From UBA11358 sp049517655 (lineage in GTDB: Bacteria > Verrucomicrobiota > Verrucomicrobiia > Limisphaerales > UBA11358), in NCBI GenBank assembly GCA_049517655.1, contig JBEKRQ010000002.1, positions 620,001-684,000 on the forward strand: DNA of 64,000 bases, read 5' to 3'. The notes beneath the pieces are model-generated. The model saw only the letters and a program-made list of their open reading frames with translations, was not told the origin of the DNA and did not search any database. The position numbers and the translations under genes are program-made. Shown piece by piece: positions 26,812 through 37,907 of the stretch; position 1 is the stretch's first letter; each line of letters starts with the position of its first letter.

Positions 26812-27672
26812 GTGAAGTTGTCCGCCACAGAAATCCGCAACGCCGTCCAAGCTGCCTTGGCCGAAGACATCGGCAGCGGCGACGCCACGACGCTCGCCAC
26901 CGTGCCCGAAACCGCAACGGCCAAAGCCGTCATGCGCGCGCGCGAACCGCTCGTCGTAGCCGGACTCGATTTCGCCGAAATCGCGTTTCGCGAACTTTCG
27001 ACCGCCGTCAAAATTGAACGCCTGGCAAAAGACAGCCAGCGCACAGGCAATGACGAAATTCTGCTGAAGATTTCCGGCCCGGCGCGCGCGATTTTGAGCG
27101 CCGAGCGCGTCGCGCTGAATTTTGTTCAGCAGCTTTCCGGCATCGCCACGCTCACCGCGCAATTCGTGGACGCCGTTAAAGGCACTCGCGTACAGATTCT
27201 CGACACGCGCAAAACCACGCCCGGCGGACGGCGATTTGAAAAATACGCCGTCACGTGCGGTGGCGGGGAAAATCACCGGATCGGCCTCTACGATATGGTT
27301 CTCATCAAGGACAATCACCTCGCTGTCCCGCAAATACGGGACGCCATGCCCAATGCCATCGCCGCTGCCGTCCGGCGCGCACGCGAAAAATTTCCGCAAC
27401 TAAAAATCGGGGTCGAAACCGACACGCTGGAGCAGGTCGAGCAGGCTGCCGACGCGGGCGCGGACGTCGTTTTGCTCGACAACATGAATCCGGTGCAGTT
27501 GCGGCTCGCGGTGCAAAAAATCAAAGGCCGCGCGAAGACCGAAGCCAGCGGCGGCATAAACATTGCAAATGTCCGCGCCATTGCCGGAACGGGTGTTGAT
27601 TTTATTTCCGTCGGCGCACTCACTCACGCCGCGCGCGCGGTGGACATTGGCCTGGATTTTACAAACGAATGA
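26812..27672 (+). CDS. nadC: Nicotinate-nucleotide diphosphorylase (carboxylating)
   Basis: Quinolinate phosphoribosyltransferase makes nicotinate mononucleotide in de novo NAD synthesis. Motifs: AALAEDIGSGDATT, the quinolinate/PRPP site TRKTTPGGRRFEKYAV, GGGENHRIGLYDMVLIKDNH, VVLLDNMNP and ASGGINIANV. A GTG at 26812 (VKLSATEIRNAVQ) is chosen because homologues start near here; a GTG 51 bases upstream would add repeat-like residues. The stop codon TGA (27670-27672) lies inside a repeat array that runs to birA. Confidence 0.94.
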   Translation: MKLSATEIRNAVQAALAEDIGSGDATTLATVPETATAKAVMRAREPLVVAGLDFAEIAFRELSTAVKIERLAKDSQRTGNDEILLKISGPARAILSAERVALNFVQQLSGIATLTAQFVDAVKGTRVQILDTRKTTPGGRRFEKYAVTCGGGENHRIGLYDMVLIKDNHLAVPQIRDAMPNAIAAAVRRAREKFPQLKIGVETDTLEQVEQAADAGADVVLLDNMNPVQLRLAVQKIKGRAKTEASGGINIANVRAIAGTGVDFISVGALTHAARAVDIGLDFTNE

Positions 27673-27766
27673 AGAAGGAAGAAGGCGGAATGAAGAAACG
27701 GCTGCTGGATTGCCCATTGCTGGATTCTTTTCTGCATTCTTCATTCTGCCTTCTGCATTTTGAATG
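27667..27766. repeat. Mirrored degenerate tandem array between nadC and birA
   Basis: The left block (27667-27699) is built of degenerate GAAGAAGGCGGAAT units. The right block (27725-27757) reads as the reverse complement of such units (TTCTTCATTCTGCCTTCTGC). The spacer repeats GCTGGATT. The array supplies the nadC stop and the birA ATG, so it fills the whole gap. Confidence 0.75.
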
Positions 27767-28741
27767 ACAACGGACGCAAAAATCCTTTCGGCGTTGCGCA
27801 CTAATCCCGACGGTGTGTCAGGCACTGAACTCGCGGAGAAATTGCGCATCAGCCGGGCGGCGATTTGGGCGCGCATCGAGGAATTACGCCACCTCGGCTA
27901 CGACATCGAGGCCGGACCGCATTTTGGCTACCGGCTCATTGGCGTCCCGGACGTGCTGCACGCGGACGATTTGCTCGCGCGCCTCTCCGAAACGAAAATC
28001 ATTGGCCGCGACGTCCGCGTGTTCGAGCAGACGACTTCGACAAATGACGTGATTGAAAAGCTCGCACGCGACGGCGTGAAAGAAGGCGTCGTCGTTTTTG
28101 CAGAATCGCAAACAAAAGGCCGCGGACGGCTTGGACGAAAGTGGATTTCTCCCGCGCACAAAGGGCTTTGGTTTTCCCTTTTGCTCCGACCCGACTTGCG
28201 TCCGCAGGAAGCGACACAGTTGACGGTCGCTTCCGCAACGGCCCTGTGCCGCGCCATCCACTCCGAAACCGGTTTGAACCCCGAAATCAAATGGCCGAAT
28301 GATATTTTGGTTCACGGGAAAAAAGTCGCGGGCATCCTGACGGAAATGAGCGCGGAGTTGGACAGGGTCCAGCATGTCATTCTCGGCATCGGCGTAAATA
28401 TGAATATGAGCGCGGGTGAATTTCAGCCGGAACTGCGCAAGCTCGCAACGTCCCTTAAAATTGAGTCAGGCAGAGCCATTTTGCGGGCGGACCTGGCAAC
28501 GGCGATTTTGTATGAACTGGATCGCAACTACGCGCGCGTTTGCGCCGGCGGATTTGCAGCGATCGCGGACGAATGGGAGGCGCATTGCACGACCATTGGC
28601 CGCGATGTAACGATCCAAATCGGCGAACGCCGCCTTCGCGGCCGGGCCGAATCGCTCAGCGACGAAGGCGCGCTGTTGCTGCGCACGGAGCATGGACATC
28701 TTGAATCCATCATCGGCGGGGATGTGACGTTGGAGAAATGA
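27764..28741 (+). CDS. birA: Biotin--[acetyl-CoA-carboxylase] ligase with N-terminal HTH domain
   Basis: The bifunctional BirA type, 325 residues. An N-terminal winged HTH (LAEKLRISRAAIWARIEELR) would repress biotin genes. The catalytic domain has TTSTNDVIEKLA, the biotinyl-AMP loop GRGRLGRKWISP, KWPNDILVHGKKVAGIL and a C-terminal SH3-like domain. It attaches biotin to carboxyl carrier proteins. The start codon lies at the end of a repeat array. It is followed by a second array and coaX, giving a nadC-birA-coaX cofactor cluster. Confidence 0.96.
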   Translation: MTTDAKILSALRTNPDGVSGTELAEKLRISRAAIWARIEELRHLGYDIEAGPHFGYRLIGVPDVLHADDLLARLSETKIIGRDVRVFEQTTSTNDVIEKLARDGVKEGVVVFAESQTKGRGRLGRKWISPAHKGLWFSLLLRPDLRPQEATQLTVASATALCRAIHSETGLNPEIKWPNDILVHGKKVAGILTEMSAELDRVQHVILGIGVNMNMSAGEFQPELRKLATSLKIESGRAILRADLATAILYELDRNYARVCAGGFAAIADEWEAHCTTIGRDVTIQIGERRLRGRAESLSDEGALLLRTEHGHLESIIGGDVTLEK

Positions 28742-28744
28742 ATG

Positions 28745-28828
28745 GAGTCAAATGAGTTAAATAGGTTAAATAAGTTGTCGGGAATGCAACACTGACTGAC
28801 TCATTTAACCCATTTAACTTATTTAACC
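28745..28828. repeat. Mirrored degenerate tandem array between birA and coaX
   Basis: The left block (28745-28776) is degenerate GAGTTAAATAGGTTAAATAA and the right block (28798-28828) is its mirror (TCATTTAACCCATTTAACTT), around a 21-base GC-richer spacer. It fills the whole gap, starting three bases after the birA stop and ending five bases before the coaX ATG. Confidence 0.8.
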
Positions 28829-28833
28829 ATTAG

Positions 28834-29604
28834 ATGCTTTTGCTATTCGACATCGGCAATACGCACACGCACATCGGTCTGGCCAATGACCGCCGCGTGC
28901 TGCGCCAAATCAACGTTCCCACACGCGAATGGTTTGGTGGCAACGCCAAAACGCGCGTAGCCAGACTTGTCGGCGCAAAAAAAATCGAAGGCGTGATTTT
29001 GTGCAGCGTCGTGCCGCGCGCGACGCCGTTTGTCCGCAAAATTGTGCGCGCACTTTGGAATTTGGACGCGCTCGAACTCACGCCGAAAACTGTGCGCGGT
29101 GTGGGCATTGATTATCCAAAACCAAATTCAATCGGCCCGGATCGTCTGGCAAACGCGGTCGCCGCGCGGCATCACTTTGGCGCGCCGGTGGTGGTGGTGG
29201 ACTTTGGCACAGCGGTGACATTCGATGTTGTGAACGCGCACGGCAATTATGTCGGCGGCATCATCACGCCCGGCCTCGCGGCCATGACGGATTATCTGCA
29301 CGAGAAAACGGCACTGCTGCCGCGCATCAAGATTCGCGAAATGAGCGGCGTCATCGGTAAAAGCACCGAACAGGCAATGTTAATCGGCACAGTGCATGGC
29401 TATCGCGGGCTCGTTCGCGAATTGATTGCCGAGTTGAGGCGCGAGTTGAAGGCGAAGCATTTACCGGTCGTCGCCACAGGCGGCTGCGCGGGATTGATTG
29501 CGGCGAAATTAGCCGAAATTACCGCCGTAGAACCGAACCTGACGCTTGAGGGGTTGCGTCTTGTCTGGCAGGCAAAAGTCCAAAGTTCCATGTTCAATGT
29601 CTAA
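28834..29604 (+). CDS. coaX: Type III pantothenate kinase
   Basis: ASKHA-fold kinase, 256 residues, catalysing the first step of CoA synthesis; it is monovalent-cation dependent and not inhibited by CoA. Motifs: LLFDIGNTHTHIGLA (phosphate 1), IGPDRLANAVAARH, VVDFGTAVTFDVV and GGIITPGLAAM. The last residues (KVQSSMFNV) and the stop codon fall in a GTCCAAAGTTCCATGTTC-type repeat, so the C terminus is repeat-derived. Confidence 0.96.
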   Translation: MLLLFDIGNTHTHIGLANDRRVLRQINVPTREWFGGNAKTRVARLVGAKKIEGVILCSVVPRATPFVRKIVRALWNLDALELTPKTVRGVGIDYPKPNSIGPDRLANAVAARHHFGAPVVVVDFGTAVTFDVVNAHGNYVGGIITPGLAAMTDYLHEKTALLPRIKIREMSGVIGKSTEQAMLIGTVHGYRGLVRELIAELRRELKAKHLPVVATGGCAGLIAAKLAEITAVEPNLTLEGLRLVWQAKVQSSMFNV

Positions 29605-29705
29605 AGTCATTCCATTGTCCGAAAGCCGTGACTTTGGGTTTTGAACTGTAATGCTTCATTCCGCGATTGCTCCTCCGCTCTATTTTCCGCAGAATCCCCG
29701 TCTCT

Positions 29706-32708
<3,003 letters not shown>

Positions 32709-32712
32709 TGTT

Positions 32713-33645
32713 TCAACCTTTTTCCCCGCCAGCCAGAATCGTCTGAAAATGCGGTGGCGATTCTTCGCGGGCGACGACGCTGATTTCAATTTTCTTGAAG
32801 CGCGCGCTTTCGAGCCAGCGATGCAAATCGCTTTCGGCGAACCCCAGCCAATGGTCGCCGTAAAGCTCGCGAGCCTTCTCAAAATTGTGCCTGAGCAAAT
32901 CGAGAATCATGATTTGCCCGCCTCTCTTGAGGATTTTGTGCGCGCTGCAAATCGCCTTGGCGGGGTCTTCAGCATGATGCAACGCCTGGCTTAAAATCAC
33001 GAGATCAACGCTGTTCGGTTCAATCGGCGGGTTTTGCAGGTTGCCGAGACGGAATTCCAGATTTTTCAGTCCGTTCTTTTTTGTCTTTGCCACGCCGAAC
33101 GCAACGATTTTTTCCGAATTATCCACGGCGATGACTTTTTTGCAGCGGCGCGCGAGCAGTTCACTCAACAAGCCTTCACCCGCGCCGAGGTCGGCGACAA
33201 CCAGCGGTGGCAGAATCCGCAGCAGCAAATGCCCGAACGCCTGCCACGAACGCCCCGGGCCATAAACGCGGTCGAAGCGTCCGGCGATTTGATTGAAAAA
33301 AACCTGCGCCTGTTCGTGGCGGCGGGCGAGGATGCGCTTGAGATTGATCTCATCGCCGGCGTGTTCGGGTAATTCCCCCGCGCCGCGAATGGCGAGCTGG
33401 ATGAATTCGCCGGTGGCGTTGTCGGTGCGCGGATTTAATTTGTAAAACGTCCGTTTGCCGTCGCGCCGCGATTGCACCAGCCCCGAATCCTGCAGCAGGC
33501 CGAGATGCGTGGAGATGCGCGACTGGCCGAGCCGCGTGATCTCCTGCAGCTCGTTCACGGACATCTCGTCCCGCTCCAGCAGCGCGACAATGCGCAGCCG
33601 TGTGGGATCGGACAAGGCCCGCAATGATTTCAGTGTCGAAAACAT
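32713..33645 (-). CDS. ArsR-family regulator fused to a SAM-dependent methyltransferase
   Basis: Residues 1-90 are an ArsR winged helix (LRALSDPTRLRIVALLERDE, then GQSRISTHLGLLQDSGLV as recognition helix). Residues 110-310 are a class I methyltransferase with the SAM motif VVADLGAGEGLLSELLA (DLGAGEG at 152-158), SVDLVILSQALHHAEDP and LKRGGQIMILDLL. No metal-binding Cys motif of ArsR sensors is seen in the DNA-binding part. It is divergent from metK, with ahcY further on, so a role as a SAM- or SAH-responsive regulator of the methylation cycle is plausible, as known for the ArsR-family SahR of Proteobacteria. This is inference. Confidence 0.85.
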   Translation of the reverse strand: MFSTLKSLRALSDPTRLRIVALLERDEMSVNELQEITRLGQSRISTHLGLLQDSGLVQSRRDGKRTFYKLNPRTDNATGEFIQLAIRGAGELPEHAGDEINLKRILARRHEQAQVFFNQIAGRFDRVYGPGRSWQAFGHLLLRILPPLVVADLGAGEGLLSELLARRCKKVIAVDNSEKIVAFGVAKTKKNGLKNLEFRLGNLQNPPIEPNSVDLVILSQALHHAEDPAKAICSAHKILKRGGQIMILDLLRHNFEKARELYGDHWLGFAESDLHRWLESARFKKIEISVVAREESPPHFQTILAGGEKG

Positions 33646-33682
33646 GTTTGTTCTGCGCGTCCAATTTATTTTAAGAAACGGT

Positions 33683-33728
33683 TTGACGCGCTGTCTTTTT
33701 CTTATATCATCTTATCTTGATACGTCAA
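33683..33728 (+). promoter_or_regulatory. Candidate metK promoter overlapped by inverted repeats
   Basis: TTGACG (33683-33688), 16 bases, TATCAT (33705-33710) form a plausible sigma-70-type promoter 43 bases before metK. Overlapping the -10 and start region are TATCA (33705-33709)/TGATA (33718-33722) with an 8-base gap, and TTGA (33717-33720)/TCAA (33725-33728) around TACG. These are candidate operators for the divergent ArsR-type protein. Confidence 0.4.
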
Positions 33729-33752
33729 TATGACATTTGAACCCAATTATCC

Positions 33753-34928
33753 ATGAGTAAAAATTTTATCTTCTCCTCCGAGTCCGTCGGCGAGGGCCAT
33801 CCGGACAAGGTTTGCGATACCATTTCCGATTACGTACTGGACGCCTGTCTCGCGCAGGACAAGTTCAGCCGCGTCGCCTGCGAGACTTATGCCAAGAGCA
33901 ACTTCGTCGTGGTCGGCGGCGAAATCACGACAAAGGCGAAGCCCGATTTCAACGCCATCGCGCGCCAGGCCATTCGCGACATCGGTTATACGCACGACGA
34001 CGACGTGTTTCACGCAGACAAGGTGCTCATCATGAACGCCATCACGTCCCAGTCACCGGACATCAAGCAGGGCGTGGACGCGCGTGCCGCCGATGGCAAG
34101 GCCACTGCCGAACAAGGCGCCGGCGATCAGGGATTGATGTTCGGTTACGCCACAAACGAGACGCCGGAACTCATGCCCGCCCCCATCATGTATGCGCATA
34201 GACTCGGTTGGAAACTCACAGTCATCCGCAAGAGTGGCAAAGTGAAATGGTTGCGGCCGGACGCCAAGTCGCAGGTCTCCGTCCGATATGTGAACGATCA
34301 ACCTGTCGAGATCACCAATGTTGTCATCTCCACCCAGCACAGCGCGGACGTGAAGCACAAGACCATCAAGGAATTTTGCATCGAGGAAGTGATCAAGAAG
34401 ACGCTTCCCAAACGCCTGCTGACGAAAAATACCGTCTTCCTCGTCAATCCGACCGGTCGTTTTGTCGTCGGCGGACCGCAAGGCGACACCGGTTTGACCG
34501 GACGCAAGATCATTGTGGACAGCTACGGCGGCATGGGCCGCCACGGCGGCGGCTGCTTCAGCGGCAAAGACCCGAGCAAGGTGGACCGCAGCGCGGCTTA
34601 CATGGGCCGTTACGTGGCCAAGAACATCGTTGCGGCGGGCATCGCCACAAGCGCGGAGATTCAATTTGCCTACGCCATCGGTTATCCCGACCCCGTCAGT
34701 GTTTGCATCAACACCTTTGGCACTGCGGTTGACGGCATCACGGACGAGCAGATCGAGAAAGCCGTGCGCGAAGTGTTCAGCTTCAAGCCCGCGAGCATCA
34801 TCAAACAACTCAACCTGCTCCGCCCGATTTACCGCAAGACGACCAATTATGGCCACTTCGGCAAGAACGATCCTGATATTACCTGGGAACGCACAGATAA
34901 AGTTGAGGCGCTGAAAAAAGCGTTATGA
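33753..34928 (+). CDS. metK: S-adenosylmethionine synthetase
   Basis: MetK makes SAM from methionine and ATP. The 391 residues carry FSSESVGEGHPDKVCDTISD (methionine/ATP site), the signature GAGDQGLMFGYA, GPQGDTGLTGRKIIVDSYGG and the P-loop-like GGCFSGKDPSKVDRSAAYM. The gene is followed by an inserted S23 cassette and then ahcY, so the pair supplies and recycles the methyl donor. Confidence 0.98.
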   Translation: MSKNFIFSSESVGEGHPDKVCDTISDYVLDACLAQDKFSRVACETYAKSNFVVVGGEITTKAKPDFNAIARQAIRDIGYTHDDDVFHADKVLIMNAITSQSPDIKQGVDARAADGKATAEQGAGDQGLMFGYATNETPELMPAPIMYAHRLGWKLTVIRKSGKVKWLRPDAKSQVSVRYVNDQPVEITNVVISTQHSADVKHKTIKEFCIEEVIKKTLPKRLLTKNTVFLVNPTGRFVVGGPQGDTGLTGRKIIVDSYGGMGRHGGGCFSGKDPSKVDRSAAYMGRYVAKNIVAAGIATSAEIQFAYAIGYPDPVSVCINTFGTAVDGITDEQIEKAVREVFSFKPASIIKQLNLLRPIYRKTTNYGHFGKNDPDITWERTDKVEALKKAL

Positions 34929-34930
34929 GA

Positions 34931-34987
34931 AAGTTTTCAGTTTTCAGTTTCAAGTTTTCAGACTGAAAACTGAACACTGAAAACTAG
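34931..34987. repeat. Mirrored tandem array at the left edge of the S23 cassette
   Basis: Degenerate copies of GTTTTCAGTTTTCA run into mirror copies (ACTGAAAACTGAACACTGAA). The array starts two bases after the metK stop and ends ten bases before the S23 gene. The first half is the inverse of the array at 35341-35376. Confidence 0.8.
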
Positions 34988-34997
34988 GAACTTAAAA

Positions 34998-35357
34998 ATG
35001 GCCTATCAATCGTTTGAGAAACTGGACGTATGGAAAAGAGCATGCCGACTCGCCGTGGAAGTCAGTCGCGCATTGCGCGATTCGAAGCAGTATGCATTAC
35101 GAGACCAAATGCAACGGGCGACGATTTCCATTCCCTCGAACATTGCCGAAGGCGCGGAACGTGACAGCCGGCAGGATTTCATCCGCTTTCTGCGGATTGC
35201 CAAAGGCTCTGCCGCCGAGTTGCGCACTCAATGTTACATTGCCAAGAAACTTGAATTAATCGCCAAAACTGACGCGGACGAATTTATCCAAGAGACAAAG
35301 GAATTGTCAGCTATGTTGCAGGGCTTGATCCGCTCATTCGAAAAGACTGAAAACTGA
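34998..35357 (+). CDS. Four-helix bundle protein of the S23 / 23S rRNA intervening-sequence family
   Basis: A 119-residue, all-helical protein of the S23 (IVP) family, known from ORFs in intervening sequences of 23S rRNA and as free-standing genes. Signature segments are SFEKLDVWKRACRLAVEV, LRDQMQRATISIPSNIAEG, QDFIRFLRIAKGSAAELRTQ and LSAMLQGLIRSF. The gene interrupts the metK-ahcY pair and is bracketed by inverted copies of one tandem repeat, which enter its last codons. That arrangement resembles a mobile cassette. The biochemical role of the family is not established. Confidence 0.92.
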   Translation: MAYQSFEKLDVWKRACRLAVEVSRALRDSKQYALRDQMQRATISIPSNIAEGAERDSRQDFIRFLRIAKGSAAELRTQCYIAKKLELIAKTDADEFIQETKELSAMLQGLIRSFEKTEN

Positions 35358-35376
35358 AAACTTGAAACTGAAAACT
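35341..35376. repeat. Tandem array at the right edge of the S23 cassette
   Basis: Degenerate GACTGAAAACT / CTTGAAACTGAAAACT units fill the bases from the end of the S23 gene to the ahcY ATG. They are the reverse complement of the first half of the left array (34931-34960), so the cassette has terminal inverted arrays. Confidence 0.8.
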
Positions 35377-36822
35377 ATGAGCAACGTTAAACTTTCTCCC
35401 ACCCGTGCAATGACTGCCAAGCACGATTACTCCGTCAAAGACATCTCCCTCGCCGACCTCGGTCGGCGCGAAATCGAAGTCGCCGAACAGGAAATGCCCG
35501 GCCTCATGTCCGTGCGCGCCAAATACGGCCCGCAAAAGCCGCTCAAAGACGTGCGCATCTCCGGCTCGCTGCACATGACCATCGAAACCGCGGTGCTCAT
35601 CGAGACGCTTATCGAGTTGGGCGCTTCGGTGCGCTGGGCGAGCTGCAATATTTTTTCGACACAGGACCAGGCTGCCGCCGCGATTGCCAAAGCCGGCATC
35701 CCAGTGTTCGCCTTCAAGGGTGAGTCACTCGAAGAATATTGGGAATTTACGCTCGCCGCGCTCACGCATCCCGGCAACAAAGGCCCGCAACTCGTCGTGG
35801 ACGATGGTGGTGACGCGACGCTGCTCATTCACAAAGGCTACGAACTGGAGGACGGCGACAATTGGGTCAACACACCGGCCGCCTCGCGCGAAGAGCAAGT
35901 CATCAAAAATTTGTTAAAGCGTGTGTTCAAGGAACGTCCCGGTTTCTGGCACAACGTCGTGAAGGATTGGAAAGGCGTTTCCGAAGAAACGACTACCGGC
36001 GTGCATCGCCTCTATCAGATGCTCGAAGCCGGCAAACTCCTCGTGCCCGCCATCAACGTCAACGACTCCGTCACCAAGTCCAAGTTCGACAACCTCTACG
36101 GCTGCCGCGAATCCCTCGCCGACGGACTCAAACGCGCCCTTGGCGTGATGATTGCCGGCAAAACCGCCGTGGTTTGCGGTTATGGCGACGTTGGCAAAGG
36201 CAGCGCGCATTCACTGCGCGGATTCGGCTGTCGTGTCATTGTCACCGAGATTGACCCCATCAACGCGCTGCAGGCCGCGATGGAAGGGTTCGAAGTCACG
36301 ACCATCGAAGAAACGCTTGGCCGGGCCGATATTTACGTCACCGCCACCGGCAACTGCGACGTCATCACGCTGGAGCACATCCTCAAGATGAAAGACCAGG
36401 CCATTGTTTGCAACATTGGCCATTTTGATAATGAAATCCAGGTGGACCGGCTCAACAACGCGCCAGACATTCACAAGGTCAACATCAAGCCGCAGGTGGA
36501 CCGCTACGATCTGCCCGGCGACCGCAGCATTTACCTGCTCGCAGAAGGCCGGCTCGTGAATCTCGGTTGCGCCGAAGGCCATCCGAGTTTCGTCATGTCG
36601 AACTCGTTCACGAACCAAATCCTCGCGCAACTCGACCTTTGGAAGAACAAAGACACCTACAAAGTCGGCGTTTATCGTCTGTCCAAGAAATTGGATGAGG
36701 AAGTCGCTCGTCTACACCTCGAAAAAATCGGCGTGAAGCTGACGAAGCTCACCAAGAAACAAGCCGATTACATCGGCGTGCCGCTTGAAGGACCTTACAA
36801 GCCGGAACATTACCGGTATTGA
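35377..36822 (+). CDS. ahcY: Adenosylhomocysteinase
   Basis: AhcY hydrolyses S-adenosylhomocysteine to adenosine and homocysteine. The start ATGAGCAACG at 35377 is preferred; an ATG 15 bases upstream lies wholly in the repeat. Motifs over 481 residues: SLHMTIETAVLIETL, the NAD-binding GKTAVVCGYGDVGKGSAHSL, NCDVITLEHILKMKDQAI and the C-terminal YKPEHYRY. It has the roughly 40-residue insertion of the bacterial long form (NLLKRVFKERPGFWHNVV). It functions with metK. Confidence 0.97.
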   Translation: MSNVKLSPTRAMTAKHDYSVKDISLADLGRREIEVAEQEMPGLMSVRAKYGPQKPLKDVRISGSLHMTIETAVLIETLIELGASVRWASCNIFSTQDQAAAAIAKAGIPVFAFKGESLEEYWEFTLAALTHPGNKGPQLVVDDGGDATLLIHKGYELEDGDNWVNTPAASREEQVIKNLLKRVFKERPGFWHNVVKDWKGVSEETTTGVHRLYQMLEAGKLLVPAINVNDSVTKSKFDNLYGCRESLADGLKRALGVMIAGKTAVVCGYGDVGKGSAHSLRGFGCRVIVTEIDPINALQAAMEGFEVTTIEETLGRADIYVTATGNCDVITLEHILKMKDQAIVCNIGHFDNEIQVDRLNNAPDIHKVNIKPQVDRYDLPGDRSIYLLAEGRLVNLGCAEGHPSFVMSNSFTNQILAQLDLWKNKDTYKVGVYRLSKKLDEEVARLHLEKIGVKLTKLTKKQADYIGVPLEGPYKPEHYRY

Positions 36823-36945
36823 AATTACGATTCCCGAATTTCGAATGACGAATCAAGGCGAATGGAAGCCCGTTCGTCCTTTTTGTTTGCTAGAACAAAC
36901 CGGCAAAAAAAGGAAACACCGATTCATGAACAGAATTGGTTATAG

Positions 36946-37740
36946 TTAATTTCGAAATAAACCCGTTTTTTGCACATGTGTTTCCGTAACTGTATTTGTT
37001 CCCCCATCCAAAAGTGTTACGTGAAAAACGGCCTCCGCCGAATCATCCGTGAATTTATTCCCGCGCTCATCGGTCAAATTCCAATGCTCCTCAATCACGC
37101 CATTCGTTGTGCTGCCCGTGATTGTTTTTATGTGTTTTCCAGAAAATGTGCGCAATTCGATACTATAAGAAACATTCGTCTTGGGCACTCTGGCGTAAAG
37201 AATGGCCTTGTTACCAGTGAATCCGGAATAGAAAGAATCAAATTGCATAACATTGCTGGAATAGAACGGCATAATTGGACCTCTGGCCCGTAACACGCGC
37301 GTCCCGGAAGCTCCGCCCAACAATAATTCCGCCTGGAGTTGGTGTGGTCCGGGGGGATTATATATCGTGTTCCAAACGAGAAGACAATTGCCATTGATGG
37401 CGTTATTAGTCCAAACAGTCGAGACATAACTATCATCCACGAATAAGCTCAGTCTGTAAGGTATGTCGAGTTTAGGATTATTATTTCGTAATTCTTGCAG
37501 TAAGTTGTACGAAATTGGCACTTCAAAGGTCGCAATATCCGGTTCTTCACCGGTAATCACCTGCTTAAGCTTTAGAATGTTTGTGGGGGCAACCGAATTT
37601 GCTCCAAGTACTTTCAACCATTGGTTCATTGTGCGGCCTTCAACAGTCCGTTCTTTTGGGCCATATAAAACGAAAAACGCTGCACATCCGATAAGAACTA
37701 TAACTATAGCACCTGCTAAATATAGAAGTTTCTTTTTCAT
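36946..37740 (-). CDS. Membrane-anchored exported protein with FlgD-like Ig domain, unknown function
   Basis: The 264 residues begin with KKKLLYLAGAIVIVLIGCAA, an uncleaved anchor or possible lipoprotein signal (IGC). The C-terminal 70 residues (YSIELRTFSGKHIKTITGS, EEHWNLTDERGNKF) look like the FlgD-type Ig-like domain found in many exported proteins. The gene is markedly AT-rich compared with its neighbours, suggesting acquisition by transfer. No operon partner. The flanking gaps (36823-36945, 37741-37907) hold only degenerate ACGAATT-like repeats. Confidence 0.65.
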   Translation of the reverse strand: MKKKLLYLAGAIVIVLIGCAAFFVLYGPKERTVEGRTMNQWLKVLGANSVAPTNILKLKQVITGEEPDIATFEVPISYNLLQELRNNNPKLDIPYRLSLFVDDSYVSTVWTNNAINGNCLLVWNTIYNPPGPHQLQAELLLGGASGTRVLRARGPIMPFYSSNVMQFDSFYSGFTGNKAILYARVPKTNVSYSIELRTFSGKHIKTITGSTTNGVIEEHWNLTDERGNKFTDDSAEAVFHVTLLDGGTNTVTETHVQKTGLFRN

Positions 37741-37907
37741 TCGATTAATTTCTATTTTTTGTAATAAGGAGATAGATCATGCCCCGGTTCCAAGGAAGAT
37801 GACGTGCTTTCCAGTTTTCAATTCGAGATATCTAAATCCGATTTTTTACTCAAATCCAGTATTAAAACCTGGAAGGCACTGCTTCGTAAGTGTCGAAAAA
37901 TTTCGTT

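Noticed and set aside
33646..33752. SAM riboswitch upstream of metK
   Set aside because: The gap is only 107 bases and is AT-rich; I could not draw a conserved SAM-I or SAM-II core, and the palindromes fit protein operators better.
34998..35357. Part of a 23S rRNA intervening sequence
   Set aside because: The S23 protein family suggests it, but no rRNA sequence flanks the gene; it lies between metK and ahcY.
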